Of a stretch of 64,000 nucleotides of DNA, positions 45,440 through 55,973 are shown one piece after another; the stretch's first letter is position 1; each line of letters begins with the position of its first letter. Below the pieces are notes generated by a model. It was not told the origin of the DNA, did no database searches, and saw only the letters and a list, made by a program, of their open reading frames with translations. Position numbers and translations under genes: made by a program. Location: positions 1,426,001 through 1,490,000 of the forward strand of contig JAGFBZ010002129.1 of the NCBI GenBank assembly GCA_018398805.1. Reading direction: 5' to 3'. Source of the DNA: Hirundichthys speculiger. Its lineage: Eukaryota > Chordata > Actinopteri > Beloniformes > Exocoetidae.

Positions 45440-47480
45440 TAGGGAGTTAAACTGGAGGGGCCGGGACAGCGCGTGTCAAGTCATCTTTAGGGGGGGGGGG
45501 CACTTTCGCTGACATTTTTACTTCTGAGGTGAATCAGAGGTCTTAACTGCAAGCTCTTAAATATATTCCAGCCACAGCAGGCTGCCATGTGTCCTGACGC
45601 ATCTGATCTGAGATTAATCAGGACGCAGATGCGGTTCCACTTGCAAATTGCGCGTTGCTTACGCTCCAGATGCAAACTGCCCCGCTGGATGAGGTGGTAC
45701 CTGTATGAAAAATGGCCCCGAGCTGCAGAAATGTTTCAAGCCAGGAGCGGCGGGGTCTCTTCAGTGGGAGATGAGACGAGTATAAATGGAAACATGAAGA
45801 CACACAAAGACAGTGAGACATACAGAAAGACAGAAGTGGGGGGTGATGAGAACAGCAGCAGCCCCTTTGATGTGGGCCTCAGTGGGGCCCTGTGTGTTGA
45901 AGATGAGGCAGGCCTGCTGAGGGAAGGGGATTTCCAGCTCTGCTTGGTCTCCTGTCTCACCCCCTCAGCCTTCACTTCCTTCGTGGGCTTAAAAACAGAG
46001 AGCATGTCTGCAGAGATAAAGCCTCTAACAGCGCGGGTCATCACTCAGAAATGTCAGACTTTGTTGTTTTAGCGATGAGCCTTTATATCCTTTGTGGGGG
46101 TATAATTAAATATCTGCTGTTCTTTTCCATTTGCATCTCCACAGCATGAACAGTTTTTTTACATGCAGAAAAATCCTCCTTGCATGATTGCAATCTCACA
46201 TTACTGCAAAAACCTGTCTTCTCACTTGTGTCACTTCGAGGCGCACTCACTCACTCACTCGCTGTCTGCCTGCACCCTCGGTGCCCTTTAAACACCCAAA
46301 CACGCATGCACTTAACTGTCGAGCATTGTGAATGCGCGACATGCGTGTAGCCTCGCGCGCTGGGCCCGTGGAAAGCCCCTGGCACTTGCTGCATCCTATC
46401 TCAAATGCAAGTATGCAACTACAGGTGGCTGGTGAACAATACTGATGCCGTACGACCTGCGGCCGGCTTCAAAAGGAAAAAGCAGAACTTTGAATTGAAT
46501 ATACATGAAAAGAGGGTTTTTGGAGCTTTCTCACTGACACAAGCCACAAACTAAATGTGGTTATATTTGCAAGGTTTTTCCATCATGCATTTAATCTTCC
46601 GTCTCCATATCTGCAAATAACTACTTGGGACAAAAGATGAGGGGCCATTTTGGAGGCACAGAAAAGCACAGTGGTTAAGACTTTCTTATTTTTTTATGAG
46701 TGGCAAGTCCCTCTTTTATGAAGAGTTTTTTTGTTTTTTACTTTGTCAATATGTCCACAAGATTACATTTATGGATAACGAGAACCACCAATGCTACAGT
46801 GTATTTGTGAATTTCTGCTTTGATTTTATGACCCAAACTTGACCCAAAAAAATGAATATAGATATGGTATTCCAATCATTGTTTATGGTTATTTTAACTA
46901 GATAAAGGAGGATATTTATGGATACAGGCGCCCACGCAAGGGAGACGACATGTCCCTCTCATAGCTTCAAAGTTTTGTCGTGCATCAATCACATATTGTC
47001 GTCCTTCTGGGCTTTTCTGGTACCTTCAATAATCTTTCTGCTCATGCTCAGTATCCATTGTGACATCCTGTTACGGGCCAATTCCACCCTCAACTGGAGT
47101 TTGGTGTCACGTGTGTCGAAGCGGGAAAAGTTGCAAATTCCCCAACTTTCGATGGAAGCAGCGCTATCGATGCAACGCACAGATCCCACAATTCAGTGCG
47201 AGTACAGTTTACGTCACCACATTCAAGGTCTATAGACCGAGGCTGACGACGCAATGTGCACGTGTGAGCGTGGAGGTTACTTAGATATGCAGATAAATGT
47301 GAAGGAAATATTCTTCCACAACATATTTGGCGGCTCTCTCACTCTGACCAAATTATTCACAGACGACCGCTAATCGGTTTGTTCATTTTAGCCACGGCTG
47401 CCTCGACACTTTCAACCATTTTGGACCACTGGCAGTATCCAAAGACAAAACTAGCTTAGTTTTTTAGTGCTGTAACTGAA
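45440..47480. other. Non-coding interval
   Basis: G10 run at 45491-45500, (CACT)n at 46245-46260, and AT-rich DNA. Open frames at 45587-46072 (plus) and 46918-47235 (plus) show no domain or splice context. The second lies in a segment (46920-47250) whose minus strand reads like a mobile-element relic that I cannot classify. Confidence 0.45.
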
Positions 47481-47482
47481 CC

Positions 47483-47980
47483 ATAAGGGCTTAATGTAGC
47501 CCAGGTTAGGCCCAGCTGTGTCTGCTATGTTGGACAGGTGCTACTAGGAGTGTCGCTCCATCTACAAGAAGTTAACTCAAGCTAAGTGAAGCTACCTGTG
47601 TTTTGCTCTTCCTGTAAAGACGGCAAACCTAGCATGCTCTGTTTATGGATGTAATAGCTCAAAACCAGCTCCTGTTAGGCTTCCTTTAGAACTACAGCAG
47701 AAGTTGATTCAGTTTACCTGGAGATGACGATATAAGGGCTAAATGTAGCCCAGGTCAGGCCCGTCTGTGTCTGCTATGTTGGACAGGTGCTACTGGGAGT
47801 GTTGTTCCATCTACACAAAGTTAAATTAAGCTAAGTGGAGCTACCGGTGTAGCTCTTCCTGTAAAGATGGCAGACCTAGCATGTTCTGTTTATGGTTGTA
47901 ATAGCTCAAAACCAGCTCCTGTTAGCCTTCCTTTAGAAACTACAGCAGAAGTTGATTCAGTTTATCTGGAGATGACGATA
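47483..47980 (+). repeat. Tandem duplication, two 249 bp units
   Basis: Unit 1 is 47483-47731 and unit 2 is 47732-47980, starting ATAAGGGCTTAATGTAGCCC and ATAAGGGCTAAATGTAGCCC. They differ by scattered substitutions and compensating small indels, so the copying is old. Each holds a frame with LACSVYGCNSSKPAPV, a C-x4-C phrase faintly like the start of a THAP zinc finger. In unit 1 it runs on as RLPLELQQKLIQFTWR and stops; in unit 2 one extra A shifts the frame. The THAP idea is weak. Confidence 0.85.
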
Positions 47981-48419
47981 TCCCATCAAGAATACTTGAG
48001 AAGACACAAGTCTGCAGTCTTCATTTTTCAGGCAGGCGCTTTATATTTGGGCCTGAAAAGATGCTGTTGAAGACATCCTGCCTTCATGCCGATAATGTTG
48101 ACAATAATTCCACTACATGGTCAAACAACTAAAGGAAGTCCAGTTATTCACTTTTCTGTGGTTCACAAATCCCAGTTAAGCTACAAAATTTGCAACGCAT
48201 TTTTAGCAAAAAAAAAAAAAAAAAAAACACCACAAGGAGGAATTCAGCTACGGAGATTCTCTTAGAAACGAAAGGACTTCTGGATGAGTGCGCTGACGCA
48301 AATGGAAATGAAGCGTCACTGTTTCTCCTCACTCTGTACACCTCAGACTTCCAGTCTAACTCTAGTTCTGTCTCATCCAGAAATACTCAGATGAGGCTTC
48401 TGCTGCGGGGGTGAATCAG

Positions 48420-49035
48420 CGGTGGGCAGACGACGAGAACAGCGAACTGGTGGACCGCGGTGTGAGGGCAGTCATTTCAACGTGAACGAAAGAAAGACAG
48501 TCGACTTTAGGAGCATCAGGAGTGAGACTATTTCCATCCTGAGAGAAGAGGTGAAGACGGCGGAGGACGCCAGATACCTGGATGTCCTGCCAAATGAGCG
48601 CGGTAGCTCTGTTGGAGCTCTGGAAATACAACGCTGAGGCCGTCTACAAGAAGTCACAGAGCAGATTGTACCTTTTAAGGAAGTTTCTTTGTTTACAAGT
48701 TGTTGCAAAGCTTCCATATATGGACGGTGGTGCAATCTTTGCAGCATCAGAGTCAGCGATCCAAAGGAACTGAGGAAACTAAAGAGAAAGTCTGAAAAAC
48801 TTCATACATTGCTAAACATCATGACACATGACAGTAATTAAAGAACAGGAGCAGTAATTAAAGAACAGGAGCTCTGTTGGAACTTCACTTCAGCCAACAG
48901 CAATGACACAGCGAGGTTCTAAAGTGATTATAATACCAGCTGACTGACTGACTGATTGATTTACGACTTACTTATGAAACTAAATCGAATTTCTCTTTGA
49001 GGATTAATAAAGCATCATTGAATTGAATTGAACTA
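48420..49035 (+). mobile_element. L2/Rex1-like LINE 3' fragment
   Basis: Codons near 48482-48600 read NVNERKTVDFR...SILREEVKTAEDARYLDV, and near 48612-48770 YNAEAVYKKSQSRLYLLRKF, both typical of the C-terminal reverse-transcriptase region of L2/Rex1-type LINEs (the first around the FLGV position, the second the K-x-QQRLYFLR region). They lie in different frames, so the copy is dead. The end is ATCGAATTTCTCTTTGAGGA, TTAATAAAGC with an ATTGA repeat tail (49015-49033). Confidence 0.8.
48832..48871 (+). repeat. Perfect 20 bp tandem duplication
   Basis: CAGTAATTAAAGAACAGGAG occurs twice head to tail (48832-48851 and 48852-48871) inside the LINE relic. Both copies are identical, pointing to a recent replication slippage event. 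Confidence 0.9.
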
Positions 49036-49054
49036 AATGATCTCTCATTACATA

Positions 49055-49150
49055 TTTGCCATTTTTGATATCCACTTATCCTCTGGACCATTTCCCAGCT
49101 GCCAGTGGGGCAGAGTCCAGCCTGGAAACATCTCCAGTTCATCACGGTGC
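49055..49150. repeat. Fragment of a common fish interspersed repeat
   Basis: TTGATATCCACTTATCCTCT, GGGGCAGAGTCCAGCCTGGA and CCAGTTCATCACGGTGCCAC follow the order of the repeat also seen at 52125-52430 and 62060-62115. Short and decayed. Confidence 0.4.
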
Positions 49151-49619
49151 CACGTGAATATTTGTATAAATACAAAACAAACTAATCTGAATTTTGAAGA
49201 CTTTATATCCTCTAGAGTCTAGACTGACAAAAACGTCATTTATGCTAACTCTTCTTCTAAATGAGCATCTGCATATCAGTCTGTATTGACCAGATGCTGC
49301 TCATTTCATGATGACATCTTTCCTGGCTCTGCAGTCTTGCTTTTGTGACACAATACCAGGTACCGCTTCATTATAAATGAGGCTTAACTTTCAAATCTGA
49401 CTTGAAAAGGAAAAAAAGTAATAACGAAACAATTCCTCCTTTCTTGACTTCCAGCCAGAAGCACAAGCAACAAAAGGGCAGAGAGATAAGGCTGCACATG
49501 TTTTGGTCATATTAGACTTTTTATATCTTAACCATCGATAAAATGTTTGATCGACTTCCTTCTGGCAGAGTCAAAGAGTTGTAGACAATTGTCTTATTGC
49601 TATCAGGTCTGGATTACAC

Positions 49620-49812
49620 AAATGAGCCACCACAAAGACATGCAAAAATGACCACAAAGTGACGCAAAACCAGCAGAAAGAGAAGCCAAACAGTTACACA
49701 TACTGTAATTGCGGAGGTATGCAAAGTGGCTGCGCCAAGAGATAAGATGATTACAGAGAGGTACAAAGCAGCCGAGATGAAATAAAAAGGGCACAAAATG
49801 ACACAAAGAAAT
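49620..49812 (-). repeat. Decayed minisatellite, minus strand
   Basis: GACCACAAAGTGACGCAAAA, GCACAAAATGACACAAAGAA and similar phrases are the reverse complement of the TTTGTGGTCATTTTG-type units of the array at 30480-31540. Only about 6 units remain. Confidence 0.6.
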
Positions 49813-50795
49813 GTTCAGATTGAGTTTTTTGTTTTGTTTTGTTTTTTCTAGGTCTTCTCTCTAGATCGAGGGGCAGGATTATATGTACAATTAATTTAGG
49901 TCAATCTAAAAAACAAAACTGCTCTAAATTCCAGTATGAACACATCTTAATCGTCATTCAGAGAGAAAAGTTTGAACAGGCCGGTGTGTTGTGCAGCACG
50001 GTCTTCGTTCGCTACAACAAACCAGTCGGGCTACAAACCAATTGTCGTTTTAAGTCAGCGGCGGCAGCAGCAGCTACTGATTATTTTGGCCTTCTGACTT
50101 TTGTTCGAGCCGCCCTGACTGGTCAGAGGTTGTTTTGTTTTGCAGGGCGGCGGCCCACTCCCAGGCTTATGTAACAGCTGGTCAGGGCGAAACAGTAGTG
50201 AAACATCCTCTGCAGAATAATGCGTCTGCATGGGCGGAGTGTGCTGCTGCGAAGGACTTTGAGGCCAAAATGTATGCTTTAGGTACTTTCCTGAGTTAAA
50301 GAGCAACCCCCTCCCCCTTCCCTCCCCTGCATCTGTCACCACTCTCCGATCTGATGTCCAACGTACGGGCGAAGACGGGGTTTTTAAAAAAGAAAGCAGA
50401 GAAGCTGTCAACCAGCTCCTGCGTCGGCGGCATAAACTTCAGCGTGTGGTTGTTGGTGCTGAAGACAACAACAGCATTAAAGAAGCAAGTTCAAGTTCAT
50501 CAGCTGCTGTTCTCACGACTGTCTGGTTTAATATGATTAATGAATGCAGAAGTTACTGTAAATCATTTGAGGAAAACATAGAATATTTATGCCCTTATGT
50601 CAAACCAAAGAGGCAAGATCTGGTTTTCAGAGGTGACGCCCGGAAGAGAAATGAGGAGCTTAACTGGATTTTACAGGGCGTGAATAAGTCCCTCATCAGG
50701 TGGAATTACATAAGGCAACAAATGTTTGCATAATCAGGGACGTGGCTTTTTTTTAGTGTCTGTCATCACCTTAGCTTCTCGGCCCTTAGGATTTT
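49813..50795. other. Non-coding interval
   Basis: A GTTTT run (49826-49845) and moderately complex DNA. Open frames on both strands at 50055-50411 and 49839-50174 overlap and show no domain. Confidence 0.45.
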
Positions 50796-50799
50796 ATGA

Positions 50800-51490
50800 G
50801 AACTTGACATTTGTAAATGAAAAGCTAACAGGGCATAATCATCCTGACGGCACCATGTTAGTTGTAGCAACATGCCACGACTGGTCCTGGGTCGGCCCCA
50901 AATATACAAGGATGAAGCTAAGTAGCAGACATCAGCTACTTCTGTTCAAAGCTGCTGACGGCGCTAATTGAATGCCGCTAGGCCCATCCTCCAAGCTTGG
51001 TACAGACCGTTCCAGATGGGCTAACAGGACCGCTAGCTAACAAGTGACCTGCTACCATTCCCTGGAACCTCCGCGGGGACAGAGTTTAGTTGGAGCGCCG
51101 GGGTCCCTCTAAAATAAGTAATCAGTCAGCTGAGTGTTGGCTAGTTGGAGGGTCCTGGTGGAACTCAGCCATGCCGTGTCACATCTCCAGCACTCTTTTA
51201 GTGTCGGTTTTAGTGGCTTCGTCAGAAACGAAGATGGATGGACAGATTCGATCAGAACGAATGTGAAGTAACACGACTTGGTGTCATAACTCAGCATGAG
51301 CTGGGCCAGGATGAAATAACCTGCTTGTGCTGACTGAGGTGAACATGATCCATCCAGACCAGGTACCAGGATTCTTTTTTTTATTTCGTTCATTTGTCCA
51401 TTTTTGGAGAAGCCAAGGAATCAGCTCCTGCTTCAAAAACCAGCTCTTCAGAAAACTTACAGGCGACATCACAGGAGCAGCTGAAAAGGA
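50800..51490 (+). repeat. Family A copy, 3' portion
   Basis: ACAGGGCATAATCATCCTGA and CGACTGGTCCTGGGTCGGCC correspond to the later part of the 60.9 kb copy; GACAGATTCGATCAGAACGA at 51240 matches 19390 and 21779; and CTCTTCAGAAAACTTACAGG, CGACATCA near 51445 matches the end block near 19570-19600. The 5' block is absent. Confidence 0.55.
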
Positions 51491-52124
51491 AGTTGCTATT
51501 GCTAATCAGATGCAGTTAAGTAACATGGGTTAACCATTGGAAAGGAAAAAAGAATAAAAACCAAGCTGCATTACATTTATAAGACAGTTGATGCTTTATT
51601 GGAATTACATTGATGGGTGTTACTGATCACCTCTAAATCAATAAATGTCCTGTTTTATCAGAAAATTAAAATGGAGGTAACTCCATGTATTAATAGAATG
51701 TATTAACATTTTATAATTGATCAGAATCATTTTTTTAGCCTCAGTGTTGATATAAAGTCACGGCATATTCTTTTATCAGTTTCTTTCTTCTCAGTATAAA
51801 CGTTATTAGTCCAGTTTAAAGGCTGATGTGTTAGTAAGAGGAAACATATGGGGTCATGCCTCATTTGACTAAACAGCTGTTATAAGTTCATACTTTATAC
51901 TTCTAACCAGCCAACAAAAGTCTTGAGAGCAGAGCAGAAAAGACACTTTTTAAAGCCAACAGAATGAAGCTGAAAGTGCTCTAACCAATAGGAAGTCAGG
52001 AAATCAGTGTTTCTTGTAGTAATTAAAGTTGTTTATATTGTGCAAATATCGAACGGTACAGATTTAAGAGAATTTCATACCCGGGACGGGCCGAAAGCTA
52101 GAAACATCTGTCCGTTTTCGGTGG

Positions 52125-52430
52125 ATGCTTCATCCTGTTCAGCATCATGGAGGGTGGCGGAGCCCATCCCAGACGTCATCAACGGAGAGGCGGAGAACAT
52201 CCTGAACAGGTCAGCAGTCCATCACAGCGCCACGCAGAGACAAACCTTCTTACTCACAGACGATTTAGAATGACTGATCAGCCTGACATTTGCTTCTTTG
52301 TGTTTTTTTTTTCTTTTATTTACAGTAAGAGGAAGCTGTAAGATCCAGAGAAAGCCTACGCAGACGTAGAGAGAAGATGCAAACACCACACAGAAAGGTT
52401 CCAGTTGGGAGCTAAACTGGGAACCATCTA
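52125..52430 (+). repeat. Common fish interspersed repeat (GGAG-CCCATCCCAG type)
   Basis: GGGTGGCGGAGCCCATCCCA, CCTGAACAGGTCAGCAGTCC, CAGACGATTTAGAATGACTG, ATCAGCCTGACATTTGC and, after an AT-rich insertion, GATGCAAACACCACACAGAA, AGGTTCCAGTTGGGAGCTAA give the usual order of a very abundant teleost repeat whose class I do not assign. Confidence 0.65.
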
Positions 52431-52573
52431 ATATAATCAAATTATTACAGAGCTTTGGAACAGTGTTGTTAGTTTGATAATGCATACATTTAGAGGCTCG
52501 TCAGGTTAATGTTGGAATAAATATTCCATTATACAACAGTGGTGAAAAAAAATGGCGCCCTACAAAAATTATT

Positions 52574-52668
52574 TTAGTTCATTTCAAACCCTTCCTCACT
52601 TATGTGGTGTCAAATACTTCCTAAGTATTTGACACCACGTGAGTGAGGAAGGGTTTGAAATGAACTAA
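52574..52668. repeat. Hairpin with 46 bp arms and a 3-base loop
   Basis: The left arm is 52574-52619 (starts TTAGTTCATTTCAAACCC), the loop is CCT, and the right arm is 52623-52668 (ends GGGTTTGAAATGAACTAA). All positions pair except two, and both of those are T opposite G, which would be G-U wobbles in RNA. Phrases such as TCAAATACTT and CCTCACT recall Tc1-type termini, so it may be a fused pair of transposon ends; an RNA hairpin source is possible. Confidence 0.9.
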
Positions 52669-53109
52669 CTGTCTTATACTAAGACACCACAAGATTGACC
52701 TTCCTCTTTTCTGCAGTGATGCCCTGTTGAGATGCTGGTGCGTCTGTGACAAAGAGCGAAGTCCTCACAGAGGAGGCCACATGAAGGCACGGGACTTTAT
52801 GAATTACAGACCTGTGATTCTGGATTAGTTAGGGACAACCCCCCCTAGTTCTCTGCTTCCTTTCCATTCAGTGCTGGCTTTTGGTTTCACATGCTGCTCG
52901 ATCAGGTTTTTCTGGTAAAACCACCTGTTTAATGGTTCTGCTTAAATTACACAATATTCCCAAAGATGATGTAGCCTGTCAGATAATGTGGCAGAAACAC
53001 AGCGTTTCATTATGTTTATGTGGCGCACTGACAAGCAACACTTTCAGCTTTCTCTTTGTAGTTCTGAGCAGCTTGTAAAGTCTCCAGAGGGAGGGGAAGC
53101 TGTTTAATT

Positions 53110-53400
53110 TTGATTTCACTGAGGGGCAACATCTGGTTTTCAAAGCTGAAGCCATTGTGGAGGTGTAGAAAAATGCAGTTTATTAAACGAACACTAGGGG
53201 TTTTTCTCCAAAAGCGACCACTTTTCCAGTTTTTTCAGCAAAAATGAACATACTTGTAGCCTGACCCCAAAAATAAAACAGAAACGGTTTTGGTCTCCAT
53301 AGCTAGATTTCCACATTTAGTGTGGGGGGATTTTCATGTACCTCATGAGTTAAAAAATATATTAAACCCCATATTTATGCAGTTTTTGAGTAACTACCAG
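53110..53400 (+). repeat. Family A copy, 5' portion
   Basis: Carries the 31-base string at 53127-53157 shared exactly with 18770-18800, then AATGAACATACTTGTAGCCT, GGTTTTGGTCTCCATAGCTA and GTGGGGGGATTTTCATG. The 3' half is missing. Confidence 0.6.
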
Positions 53401-54236
53401 ACGTGCTGTTAACAGAGGCTACCTGCGTACTGCGGAGCGGGTAGCGGGGTACTGGTGCCCGTAATCATCCGGAGCTTTGCAGATCTGTGTCTTTCCGGTT
53501 GTCCCCGCGCTAACAGGCTTCCTCCAGTTATTCCAGGCCAGAGCAGACACGATCACCACTCGTGTAGCGTCAGTGTTGATCTTTTCCTTGTCATAATGTC
53601 GGGAACATTGCTGGATGTTGACATTCGTCTCTGTTTTGTCCTTCTCTGCGCAGAGAGACGTGTCGGCCACTTTACCCGCATCACGTCAGCCATGAAAGGG
53701 CAGCTGTGCGGCGCCTTTGCTTTGGATCTGTGTGATTCACACCCCCACAGCCTTACAGTAGTACACCATGGTTGTTTGAAGGCAGACAATGGCGTAAAAT
53801 GAATGACCTGTATTGCCTGTTTTGGCTTGTTGCTTTCTTTAGCGGAAGTGGTCGTATCCACAAAAGGCCCCAAATACAATGCTTCACTACCACTTAGCAG
53901 ATGAAAGGCACTGTGATGGTGGGTAGCCTTGATTGTACTTAAAGTACTGCCTGGAAGGGTTGGGGTGAAGGCTGACTTAACAGCTCCTTGCACGATATTT
54001 GTATAATAACTTAATTTTGTACATTACCCGCCCCAACAGATTAAAATACAGACCTTTTGTATCCATAAACCAGAAAAATCTGAGTCAGACTTTGCTGATG
54101 CAGCCAGCAGAGCTTAAAAACCTCAACTGAAACTCAAGAGAGTTTTCATTTCTGCAGTCAGACAGACTTATCTTGAAAGGAGAAGATAAACAGTGGTATT
54201 TATAGTGCTGCTTATTTCGTTTTCTCCTTTGCACAG

Positions 54237-54624
54237 AAATGAAAACTCAACTGAATCAGATGTTCTTCTCCTAAAAGACAAAAACACGCGTGAGCATTTG
54301 GACGCAAAAATCTGGACGTCCTCGGCCACTTTCAAAGCTCCCAGAGTTAATGTTCAACTAAGTAGTGACTGCGAGTCCTCGGGGGATAGAAATTTCCAAC
54401 CGAAGCTGACATTAAAAGGCCACGATGACTTGCATAAACGCACAACAGAACAGGATTTACCAGACCAGGAAGAGCAATTAATACATTCTGTCCTAATGCA
54501 AGTCAGACAATGTGAAGAATGTCAACTTGCGTGCTCTTGCGGCGTACACAAATCATTGTCCATCAGAACATTTAGTCTTCAATCTCAAACTGCTAGCACA
54601 AAGGAAATGTCCCGAATGTCCTAG
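54237..54624 (+). CDS. Candidate terminal exon, unidentified
   Basis: A good acceptor (TTTTCTCCTTTGCACAG ending at 54236) is followed by one base completing a codon and then about 128 codons (NENSTESDVLLLKDKN ... STKEMSRMS) to a TAG at 54622-54624. Composition is Ser/Thr/Lys/Glu-rich with a QCEECQLACSCG cysteine cluster near the end. I know no family like it, I see no clear upstream exon, and there is no AATAAA close downstream. It is longer than most chance frames here. Confidence 0.25.
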
Positions 54625-55199
54625 AGGTGAGGAAACTCCCCGCTTTTGTTGTTCCGCAGCCAACCTACGCAGCGGCAGAACAATAGATATTTTTATCCCT
54701 TTTGTTAAATTTAACCCACTCAACGGCACCGAACGAAAAAAAAAATGACTGTTTCTCGTTTGAGACAGGCAGAGGCCTGTCTTCCTGTTTCTTGCTTTGA
54801 TGAAGCACTTGCGGCTGGAGTCTTTGCAGTTTTGTCTCGCCACAAGGATGGCATCTGTGGCGAGCTGCGCTCAAAGAAAGCGATAGCAAACACGGCCTTG
54901 TAGCCAACCTTGTTATGTCTGTGCCCCGTACGCAAGAGCTGTATATTTACAGAAAGGTTTGGGCCTTTTATCTTCACTTTAAATTTTACTCCACACAAAA
55001 AGGATCCCACGCCCTCGGGAGACGCTGTCACTCTGGCCTGTTCGCATGTCTGTGGGGAGGCAGTTCATGACACACAGAGGGAAGCAGAGAGGAAGGAAAG
55101 GGGAAGGCAGTCAAGCAACTCATTGTCCTGTGATGAGGATTCAGCAGGACAAAATATATGGAGACACGCAGTGAGGGAGGAATTCCCCAAGTAAGTTCA

Positions 55200-55560
55200 A
55201 ATGATTGCAGATGTGCGCCTGGCTGGCTGGCTACTGCGCACATCTGGGCCCGCAAAAAGCCCTCCCCGCACGCCTCCTTTTCCAACCTCCGAGAACCTTC
55301 GCGTCTCGTCCCTGCAACGCTGCCCCGCGCGCTCCGGCCTGGAAAAGCAATTAGGTGCAACACATGGCCACTGTAAGCGGCCGCTCGCCAGGCAGTGGGT
55401 TTCACCAGCTGCGGTGGATCCGTGGCAGCACGTGTGCGATGGGAGGCCTGAAAAGGCCATTATCTCGGCGGCTGGGAGGAGAGATTTTGGCGGAGGGGAA
55501 AGTTTGGGGAATTTCAGAAGTGGGGGGGGGAGACGCAGCCTCGCGTTAACCGAGCTACTG
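55200..55560. promoter_or_regulatory. GC- and CpG-rich patch
   Basis: CCGCACGCC, CGCGTCTCG, CCCCGCGCGCTCCGG and GCGGCCGCTCGCC give the highest CpG density in the right half of the window. Several frames are open on both strands because stops are rare in such DNA. It could be an orphan CpG island or distal promoter; no transcript evidence is available. Confidence 0.35.
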
Positions 55561-55942
55561 GAGGTCAGCGGTAGTCCAGAACCGCTTTTGCAGGCGAACG
55601 GGCTTTTTTCATTTCTCTAAATGACTTCTCCATGCAAAGCGGCTTCTGTCTGAGAATGAGTGGTGTTATCTCAAAGTGCTCCCGCCTGCAAAAAAAGGAA
55701 CCGAAGGAGACGCATTAATAAGCAGCTGAACTCGTCTGTGTAGTTTGCCGTTGCATGCGGAGGACAGCGTGTTCTCAGGCGCAGGGAACACGCTTCTACT
55801 AATAGTCTCTAAGCGATCTGAAATAGCACTCGCACGAACATAAAAGGCACTTGTTTACCTCCTGAAAAAAGATATGTGCACCTGAGTCAGTCATACTTGT
55901 TTAAGCCACTTAACACTGGGAACACGCACTGCGCATGTGCAT

Positions 55943-55973
55943 ACACACACACACACACACTCACACACACACA
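55943..55973. repeat. (AC)n microsatellite
   Basis: AC dinucleotide repeat, interrupted once by TC at 55961-55962. Confidence 0.95.

Noticed and set aside
47483..47980. CRISPR-like direct repeats
   Set aside because: Only two long adjoining units without spacers, in a vertebrate genome; a tandem duplication explains them.
55197..55620. Several frames of 90-140 codons on both strands
   Set aside because: GC-rich DNA has few stops; no frame shows a domain or splice structure.
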